A stretch of 64,000 nt of DNA from Trematomus loennbergii (Eukaryota; Chordata; Actinopteri; Perciformes; Nototheniidae), in NCBI GenBank assembly GCA_012861695.1, contig JAAOOA010000060.1, forward strand, positions 1,295,501 through 1,359,500. Direction: 5' to 3'. Below, piece by piece: positions 57,081 to 64,000 of this stretch (positions within the stretch are counted from its first letter, which is position 1; each line of letters begins with the position of its first letter). Below the pieces are notes generated by a model, which had not been told where the DNA came from, ran no database searches, and saw nothing but the letters and a program-made list of their open reading frames with translations. The position numbers were made by a program, and so were the translations under genes.

Positions 57081-57382
57081 ATTGGTTTATAAACTGCATA
57101 GCTTGCGGCATTCCTCTGTCCCAGATATGCCTCCTACAGAGCACGGTCATGACGACCATTACAGCATATCACAGAGAAGCCTCTCCCCCCCGCAGTTCCA
57201 TGGGATACAAGAAACGCTCCTGTCATCCAGGAACAGTGTCTTGCGCTCCATTCAGCGCGCAGGAACTCCTGTTGAAAAAGGCATTTTTTTCAAAGGGAGG
57301 AAAATCAGGGTGTTTACTCCCGTTATTTTCTAAAATCCCGGAAAAAAACGGGGGAGTGAGACCCATCCTTGATCTGTCAGTA
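57081..57382 (+). pseudogene. DIRS RT module, copy B, 5' part
   Basis: After CTGCTGTTTAACCTATTGGT a second RT start follows: TCCTGTCATCCAGGAACAGT (57218-57237) as in copy A, then FSKIPEKNGGVRPILDLSV. The match to copy A runs up to CAGTA at 57382, where the 6.1-kb insertion begins. So the RT region is tandemly duplicated within this element. Confidence 0.88.
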
Positions 57383-57780
57383 CCCTATGAAACAAAAATA
57401 TATTGTAATATATTGGTAAATATAATACAATATATTGGATCATACATTTCCATATATGGGAAAGTAGTCCTTATATTTTTAAATATATTGCAATATATGC
57501 ATGGACCATGTATGGCTATATATTGATACATATAAAAAAAATATATTGCAATGAAAACAAAAACTGCACTATACATTTATATGTAATAGTTTTATTGAAA
57601 CACTCATTTATCTTTCATGAGTTTACATAAAATTGAACAGATATTCATAAACAGTTATCTCACTTCGTTTTGTATAGTTACCCACTTTATATATGAACAT
57701 ATGTTTGATGGTAGCCTACATATAAAAAAAGTACAAATTGTCCATTGAATGATGGAAAATAATATACAGTTTATAAATAT
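57383..57780. other. Left AT-rich arm of the 6.1-kb insertion
   Basis: Repeats ATATATTG at least six times with irregular spacing (57398-57548), plus CATTTCCATATATGGGAAAG, which mirrors ATATATGGGGAAATATATT at the right end (about 63460-63480). No gene. Confidence 0.6.
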
Positions 57781-57970
57781 ATATAGACACACACATATAT
57801 GCACGCATATATATATGCATATATGCACGCATATATATATATTCATATATGCGTGCATATATGCACGCATATATATATTCATATATATATATATATATAA
57901 ATATATATATATGCATATATGCACGCATATATATATGAATATATGCACGCATATATATCTATGCATATAT
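57781..57970. repeat. Alternating purine-pyrimidine minisatellite
   Basis: Repeats of TATATGCACGCATATATA separated by (TA)n. 57845-57874 is a perfect 30-bp palindrome centred on GCGTGCATATATGCACGC. Confidence 0.9.
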
Positions 57971-58151
57971 TACGGCCGACCGGCTATTTGGAGTGGAACG
58001 CGGCCCATCCACGGCAGACAGCCCAAACAGTATTCGAATGCGCCACTTCCGGCTGATTTCGGGGAGCCCCCCCCCCTCTCCAGCAATAGATTGATCTGAT
58101 TGGCAGATTCAAATCTGCGTTGCTGCCTCTGTCTGTTGATTCTGTCGCTGA

Positions 58152-59434
58152 GTGTCAAAGAGAAAGCATTCATCAGGTGCTTCGAAACGGAAAATTAAAA
58201 AGAAACGAGAGGAAAATACAGCACCAGAGTCAGGTATGTGTGTGAGCATTTAAAACTATTTTAAATTGAAATAATTCTGCATGTACACTATAAGTAGTCT
58301 AGTTGCTTAATCCGTATGTCCCGTCTCTCGGCACTACACCAGCTACATTAGCTAACGTTAGTTAAATTAGCTATGTTAGTTCCCTCGTGTATGAGTGTAT
58401 AACCGGTCCGCAGCTTTGTGAACATTCAATTTCGAAGATTTTCGATTTTACAGTCAACTGAAGTCGACCCAAAACAGCCAAAAATAGCGGACCTTTAGAT
58501 CGCTAACATTTTAGCATAAGTCAATGGAGTTTAACATAGCGAAAACTAGCCCCACGGCTAACGGACATTTTCTGACTGGTGACGATGATGAGCTAGTTAA
58601 GTAATGTAACCACAGTTAGTCTATGTCTTGTAAATTCCCCTTGTTCTCCTTGATCTGCATTATATCGTTCGTGTTTTAGTCAGGCACATTTAGGGACAGC
58701 TAAAGTAGTTCAGCTACGGGTCTTCGAGCTGGTTACACATGTGCGTTCAGGACATTATTGCGCATCGTCACATGCATAATTACCATCGTCACAGAGAGAA
58801 TGCGTTCGTGAAGAATGTGAGCATATATGCAGATCTTTAGTGTTGGTAATGTTATAAGATTGTATGCATAGTGTCCTGCTCAGTCAGTGTGTTAATGAGT
58901 CTTGATGTCCCGTTTTTAGTTTCTATGTTGTTCAGGAATTGAGCTAATGCTAGCTAGTTAGCTAAGTTAAGCTATGATAGTGTGTGGATGAGATGCTAAC
59001 TTAGCTTTTATTAGCCGTGTGTTTGCAACGTGTCTAATGTGTTTTAGCAACAATTAGTATTGCTGTTGCTTATTATTAATAACCATCGTCTGGTTAGTTA
59101 TTGTAATTTGAACCTTATTTCTATTTCTGTGTATTTTGCAGAAACCATTCATTCATTCTCTACTCTACGTTAGGCTATGTGTTGTGGACTAATGCATTCA
59201 AGTTAGTTCACATTTTAGTTGTTATTGCCCCTGCTGACAATTGTGTGGATAATATGTAGCCTACAGTCAATGGCATTTCACATTTTGCTCTCCAGTGTAT
59301 GTTATTTTAATGTTGACCCATAATACTATATATCTATATATTTTACAGGAGCATTGTTGAAATTCATAGGTCGAACTAAGCCTGCAGAACCACAAGTCAA
59401 GAGGACAGAGGAGCCAGATAGCAGTGGTGACTGA
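58152..59434 (+). pseudogene. hAT-like (TTF/ZMYM-type) transposase, 5' exons
   Basis: Exon 1 (58152-58233) reads SKRKHSSGASKRKIKKKREE then NTAPES and ends at CAG/GTATGT. Exon 2 begins after TATTTTACAG (59348) and continues in frame GALLKFIGRTKPAEPQVKR then TEEPDSSGD and TGA at 59432-59434. The (S)GASKRKxKKKRE...SGALLKFI pattern opens TTF-type zinc-finger hAT transposases of fish (ZMYM1/ZMYM6-like). The expected initiator position is GTG here (58152). A second TEEPD-like segment with donor GTAAGG lies at 59507-59533. The TTF finger and catalytic domain are not found, so this is a decayed 5' end. Confidence 0.65.
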
Positions 59435-59689
59435 GACAGAATAAATAAGGAGAGAGGGCCCATGCAGAGGCAGACATCAGTAGTGAGGAATCAGACCCAA
59501 AATATACGAGGACAGAGGAGCCAGATCGCAGTGGTAAGGAACGCACTGTCATTTAATTTCACTGTCATTTTACTTTTCACATATCACTTTATTCACTATT
59601 CAGCTTAGTTATCCTTGCCATGAAGGATTGAATGGATGAATGTTCTATATTATTTTAATGACAGATTGAACCACAGCAATATTGTTTTA

Positions 59690-59895
59690 GAGATTTTATA
59701 TGTTTAACTGCTATGCCTGTCATCTCTGCTCTGTGTCATTGTGTTGTCTCCTGGGTTCTGTAGTGCCCGGAGTCTGTCTTTTTATTTTTTTCCTCCCAAA
59801 CCCCATCCCCTCAGGACGCCTTTTGCCTCCTGTCAGGTCATCATTGTAATAAGAATTTGTTCTTAATTGATTTTCCTGGCTAAATAAAGGTTCTA
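59690..59895 (+). mobile_element. LINE-type 3' tail remnant
   Basis: It ends TTGTTCTTAATTGATTTTCC then TGGCTAAATAAAGG, a tail shared by L2-group LINEs and the SINEs that borrow it. No ORF remains. Confidence 0.55.
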
Positions 59896-60179
59896 CTACT
59901 ATTTATTCAGTTATTTTATTACTGGTACTGCTAATTGCATTATGCGTATTGTTGTATATTGTATATACGTATGTATTTACTACTACTACTTACAAAATCG
60001 AGGGTTGTAGCTTTGTGTCAGTACATATTTCAGGGTTTTTCTATGCCTTTGTTCATCTAAATTCTAATACTCATAGGCGACTACCACTCCTGCCGATGCC
60101 GAGGCCCAGTTCTCCCTTCCCACCACCCCAGGCTCATTGTGCTAGGTAAAACTCTCATTCAATAAAAGTAGTCTTTTAA

Positions 60180-60558
60180 AGGTGGGGTAGGTAATTTTGG
60201 AGAAACCAGCTCGAGTGCGCTAGAATTTGAAAATACACAGCCGGAAAAAATCTGCCACTTCCTCACAGAGCCCCTCCTCCAACACACACGAACGCGCACA
60301 TGACCAATGAGGGCACGAGATAAGTTTGTGCACAGATGGAAGGCTGACAGGCAGGTAGGCCATCCAGTCATTTCAGCCGGGCCGGCTAAAATGATTGGTG
60401 TGCTTTTTACAGTACACGGCTTCCACAGATGAATTTTTTTATGGATTTTTTGTCAAAGCACTTCAGATATTCATTGCTATCGGGATGTTAAGAGCATTCC
60501 ATGGAATATAACACAAAGTGTATCTCGAGCCGGTTTCTCAAACTTACCTACCCCACCT
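60180..60558. mobile_element. TTAA-flanked MITE, piggyBac-like, copy 2
   Basis: Same family as 11924-12305. The ends are AGGTGGGGTAGGTAATTTTG and its inverted partner, with TTAA at 60176-60179 and 60559-60562. 379 bp, no ORF. Confidence 0.9.
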
Positions 60559-61734
60559 TTAAAGATGAATGCAATTACATTTAAAAAAGTTTTAAACAGA
60601 ACTGTTACAGATGCAGATGCTTGGTCCAAATTCCATAAAATATACCAACCAGTAGCGCCACACTCAGACGAAAATGTACAAAGCCTATTCTTCCACTATT
60701 TGTATTCCCACATTATTCACCAAGCCAGCCCATGCTTTAATATAGATATTATGGATATTGTTATAATTCCTGCTGTCTTTTGTGAACTTCTAATTATTTG
60801 TAATTGTTCTGTTCCACAGATGCTGTAGTAAACCACCATCCAGGGACCAAGACATCAGATATAAGAACATCCATTAACACAAGAATTTGTGAGTAAAGGC
60901 ACGAAAAAAACAAGATTGACGATCAAATAGGGTACAAGACTGTTTTTTTGGCCCTGTTCCGGACATTGTTTTAATGAGTGATCAGCTCATGTTTAAAGTT
61001 GTCACCAGGTGAAAAAAAAACAAGATTGTTAAATAGGATAACAGACTGCTCTTTTTGGCCCTGTATGAAATAACAATGCATCATTTATTAACTATACCTA
61101 TACAAAATGTAATACATTTTCCCTTCATTATGTAATAACACCTCCTTTTGTAATAATTTGCCCATTATGTAGTAAACAAGTTCAATGCAAATATGTAATA
61201 CATGTCGCCACATTTTGAAATATATTATTACATATTGCTGTGGTTATTACAAAATGAGTTGCAAACAATAACATTACAACTGTTTATTTATTTATTCAAC
61301 CATGAATCATCCTTACTCATAATTTAAAAATACTTCAGTAGAATATCTTTCATTGGCCAAAACTAGATCAAGTGTTACCATATTCATTAGCCAACATGTA
61401 TATCAACATCAATTTTGGGATATATTTACAGTTTGGTTATGGTTACATAATGAATATTACAGTTTTTTAAAAGGGCAACTCACGCATTTTGTAATAACCA
61501 TTGCAAAATGTAATAATTTATTACAAAATGCAGGGACATTTATTTTATATTGCGTTCAGGCTGTTACAGAATGCAGCAGATTATTACAAAATGTGGGTTT
61601 TATTACATAATTACATAAAAATGTTCTTGAGTCATGACATAATGTGTTGTTTATAGGCCTTTTCTTTTATTCGTTCCTTGTCCTTCTTTTAATGAGTATT
61701 TTGATAACTGTTACACATTGATAGAAAAAAACAA
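60559..61734. other. Non-coding interior with repeated motifs
   Basis: 60900-61067 contains two imperfect copies of AAAAACAAGATTG...TTTTGGCCCTGT about 105 bp apart. 61080-61620 repeats TTACAAAATG/CATTTTGTAA words at least eight times in both orientations. An acceptor-like TTCCACAG precedes 60823, and GTGAGT follows at 60891, so a short exon of the hAT-like gene is possible, but no known domain is seen. Confidence 0.45.
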
Positions 61735-62675
61735 ATTAAGCTTCTCATTATTCAGACTCAGCTCTCAGCGCTTAAGCTTCTTTTAAATGTTGATAAAACC
61801 AAGGTAATGCTCTTTTCAAAAGCTAAAAAGACACCAGAGCCTGTTTTAGATATTTAACTACGCAAGGAATAAAACTTGAAGTGGTTACCTGTTACAAATA
61901 CCTTGGTATCTGGCTTGATGATTGTCTCACTTTTAAACTTCATGTCAATAACCTGCTTAAAAAACTGAGGGTTAGGCTAGGTTTCTTTTCCAGGAACAAG
62001 TCCTGTTTCTCACTTGAGGCCAGAAAAAGGCTAGTCACTGTGACCTTTTTACCTGTACTGGACTATGGTGATCTGATCTATATGAATGCACCTGCCAATT
62101 GCCTGGTCAAGTTAGATGCCGCCTATCACAGTGCACTGAGATTTGTGACAAACTGTAAAGTATTAACCCATCACTGTACCCTGTATGCAAGGGCAGGTTT
62201 GCCTTCACTAACTGTACGGAGGCTCAGTCACTGGTACATTTTTATATACAAAGCCATGTTAGGGAAACTTCCTTCCTACATCTGCTCCCTGATCTCACGG
62301 CGAATTGTAAGTGGCTACTGCCTGAGATCGAATGCTGTGGTTTTATTAAATGTGCCAACTGCTAGGACTGTCTTAGGGAAGATAGCATTTAGATGCGCAG
62401 CTCCGCTAACTTGGAACAGTCTGAGCAATTTGGTTCCGCTAAATGTTTTTAAAGCAAGGATAGATACTATCCAATCGGAAACTGTTGGAACCTGTAAATG
62501 TTACTAGCTATGTAAACTGTAGTCACTGTAAATATGCTGTATGATGTCCTTTTTTGTTTTTCTGTTATGTTTATATGTATTCATGTGGAACCTACTTGCA
62601 GCAGGTCACCCTTGAAAAAGAGATCAATGATCTCAATGGGATTCACCTGCATAAATAAAGGTTTGAAATGAAATG
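61735..62675 (+). mobile_element. LINE 3' fragment (same family as at 28.8-29.6 kb)
   Basis: It begins with RT block sequence around LLLNVDKTKVMLFSKAKK (stops follow), then an open 208-codon frame (61881-62507): CYKYLGIWLDDCLTFKLHVN, FLPVLDYGDLIYMNA, GLPSLTVRRLSHWYIFIYKA and a C-terminal PTARTVLGKIAFRCAAPLTW. The tail is GATCTCAATGGGATTCACC then TAAATAAAGG and (TGAAA)n. The RT catalytic box is upstream of the truncation. The clade is CR1/L2/jockey-like by motif; it is inserted within the 6.1-kb element. Confidence 0.9.
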
Positions 62676-62790
62676 AAAGATTTTTTTTATCAGAACATGC
62701 ATTTCTCCTCATTGTGAACATATATTGCACTCATGTTCAGAATATATGGTACGTACATGGTCTTTTATAAATCTGAATATATAAGTGCAT

Positions 62791-63115
62791 ACATGTCCCC
62801 ATATAATTGTGAATATATAGCGCATACATGTCCCCATATAATTGTGAATATATATAGTACATGTCCCCATATAATTGTGAATATATTCTGCATACATGTC
62901 CCCATAAATCTGAATATATAGAGCATACATGTCCCCATATAATGTATATAGTACATACATGTCCCCATAATTGTGATATATATAGTACATGTCCCCATAT
63001 AATTGTGAATATATTCTGCATACATGTCCCCATATAATCTGAATATATAGAGCATACATGTCCCCATATATTTGTGAATATATATAGTACATGTCCCATA
63101 TAAATGTTAATATAT
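62791..63115. repeat. Approximately 33-bp minisatellite, about 10 units
   Basis: ACATGTCCCCATATAATTGT begins units at about 62791, 62826, 62859, 62894, 62927, 62957, 62987, 63022, 63057 and 63090. Unit length is 30-35 bp, with AATATATAG(A/C)GCAT or AATATATTCTGCAT linkers. It lies in the right arm of the 6.1-kb insertion. Confidence 0.93.
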
Positions 63116-63494
63116 AGTAAAATGTATGTTCACATATATACACAACCAATATATATATATATTTACATATATTACTCAATATATGGAAAGCGGCAATTAC
63201 TGATGTATTATCCCATATATTACAATATATTATCACAATATATTATTCAATATATATATATTGTAATATATTAACACAATATATTATTCTATATATCTTC
63301 AATATATTTTCAATATTTTTGTAGATATGAATAAATATGTTTTTCATGTTGATTATTAATCAGTATCACTTGGTGTAGCCAACAGCAAGATTTCCTTTAT
63401 TAAATCTTTTCAATTAACCAGTAAATCAGAAAACAAAATAATGCAATATATTGACAGTTAATATATGGGGAAATATATTTTCTTTGCGTAAGGG
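63116..63494. other. Right AT-rich arm of the 6.1-kb insertion
   Basis: ACAATATATTAT-type repeats (63220-63310), then less repetitive DNA, then ATATATGGGGAAATATATTT and the tip GCGTAAGGG. No gene. Confidence 0.6.
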
Positions 63495-64000
63495 TATTCC
63501 CATGCTGACGATCAAACAGGTGCTGGAATGTGTTCACCAGGACGACTGGTTCACTTCCATAAACCGGAAGCACATATACTTCCATGTAGCCTATCATCAT
63601 CCCGAAACTCAGGAAATTCCTGCGTTTCTCTTTTCAGGGAAATATCAGACCAGACAATCGTCTGCCGTTCGGATGTTCCCTGGCTCCTCGGATTTTTTCA
63701 AAGTGTATAGAAGGCTGGAGCCACTACACAGAGGAGGGATGAGAGAGTGTGGTTTATCTGGACGACCTGCTATTGCTGGCTCGCTCCAGGGAGGAAGTCG
63801 CTTTACAGACGTTACATCTCGTATCGCATCTGTCAAAGCTTGGTTTCCATAATGGATTTGAAGAAGAGCTGTCCTCTTCCCCCCCAGACATTCATTTATC
63901 TGCGAGTGGAATAAAACTCAGCCAGCAGAGCACGGCTCTCGCTGCAGCGAGTGGAGGAACTGACAGCTCCCTATCCAGCATGTCACATCCCACAGCGTGG
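63495..64000 (+). pseudogene. DIRS RT module, copy B, 3' part
   Basis: Resumes at TATTCCCATGCTGACG with MLTIKQVLECVHQDDWFTS. A small insertion/shift near 63565-63605 separates it from the DAYFHV-equivalent block. The catalytic box Y-L-D-D is intact at 63755-63766 within VVYLDDLLLLARS. The sequence then follows copy A to the window edge. This copy is better preserved at the active site than copy A but is split by the insertion. Confidence 0.85.

Larger units (their letters stand above)
57383..63494. mobile_element. 6.1-kb TA-flanked insertion of unassigned type
   Basis: Copy A reads GATCTGTCAGTATTCC without interruption. Copy B reads GATCTGTCAGTA, 6,112 bp, then TATTCCCATGCTGACG. The target is thus a TA dinucleotide, duplicated. 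The tips are CCCTATGAAACAAAAATATA and (complement of the right end) CCCTTACGCAAAGAAAATAT, short imperfect inverted repeats. Both flanks are AT-rich with repeated ATATATTG and minisatellites, while the middle holds a multi-exon hAT-like 5' gene fragment, a TTAA MITE and LINE pieces. TA duplication suggests Tc1/mariner-like or another TA-targeting group, but the size, AT-rich arms and lack of a matching transposase leave it unassigned. It could equally be a small element swollen by nested insertions. Confidence 0.8.

Noticed and set aside
57655..57966. Minus-strand ORFs rich in YIYI
   Set aside because: Low-complexity translation of (TA)n and TATATGCACGCATA repeats.
62791..63115. CRISPR-like spaced repeats
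   Set aside because: Repeats are directly tandem with no unique spacers, and the context is vertebrate transposon DNA.
62709..63236. 175-codon minus-strand ORF with repeated YGDMYALYIQ-like units
   Set aside because: It is the translation of the 33-bp minisatellite; unit lengths vary between 30 and 35 bp and the sequence is non-coding in character.

Overview
The window looks like gene-poor DNA from a ray-finned (teleost) fish. The signs are many very long CA/GT microsatellites, DIRS1-type tyrosine-recombinase retrotransposons, a Ty3/Gypsy element, fish-type LINE fragments, and many hAT-, P-, PIF/Harbinger- and piggyBac-like elements whose target-site duplications (TSDs) can be read directly. 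I found no host protein-coding gene, rRNA gene or functional tRNA gene that I would defend. Nearly every coding stretch belongs to a transposable element, and nearly all are broken.

Layout. 1-560: L1/Tx1-type LINE fragment (minus). 620-1740: degenerate repeats, one sharing sequence with a hAT element at 50.3-51.5 kb. 1885-2888: hAT element with a ZBED remnant. 3145-4875: an approximately 0.8-kb unit in two tandem copies, then a 53-bp tandem duplication. 5128-5592: end of a decayed hAT transposase gene. 5779-8664: Gypsy element with gag, protease, RT, RNase H and the start of integrase, then truncated. 8695-10515: hAT element carrying a second hAT (9630-10374), both with perfect 8-bp TSDs. 10630-11772: P-element-like transposon with long inverted repeats and a THAP remnant. 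11924-12305: TTAA-flanked MITE. 12.6-13.0 kb: LINE tail. 13281-14664 and 17082-18058: further non-autonomous transposons. 15-27 kb: microsatellites in otherwise featureless DNA, with one TTAA element. 27256-32755: a DIRS1-like element (minus) with inverted terminal repeats and an internal complementary region, interrupted by a LINE. 33-50 kb: mostly featureless AT-rich DNA with microsatellites and several MITEs. 50.09-51.59 kb: LINE 3' tail split by a hAT. 52595-53730: TTA-flanked element beside an unoccupied duplicate of its target. 54.3-57.38 kb and 63.5-64.0 kb: a second DIRS-like element (plus) with an open 524-codon gag-like ORF and a tandemly duplicated RT module. The second RT copy is split by a 6.1-kb TA-flanked insertion (57383-63494), which itself contains a TTF-type hAT-like 5' gene remnant, a TTAA MITE, LINE pieces and minisatellite-rich ends.

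How the parts relate. The window is a nested insertion record rather than a pathway. The most informative spots are those where an empty copy of the target survives nearby (56.5 kb for the 6.1-kb insertion, 53.9 kb for the TTA element), because they fix the insertion boundaries without a database. All assignments were made by eye from motifs; no searches were run.
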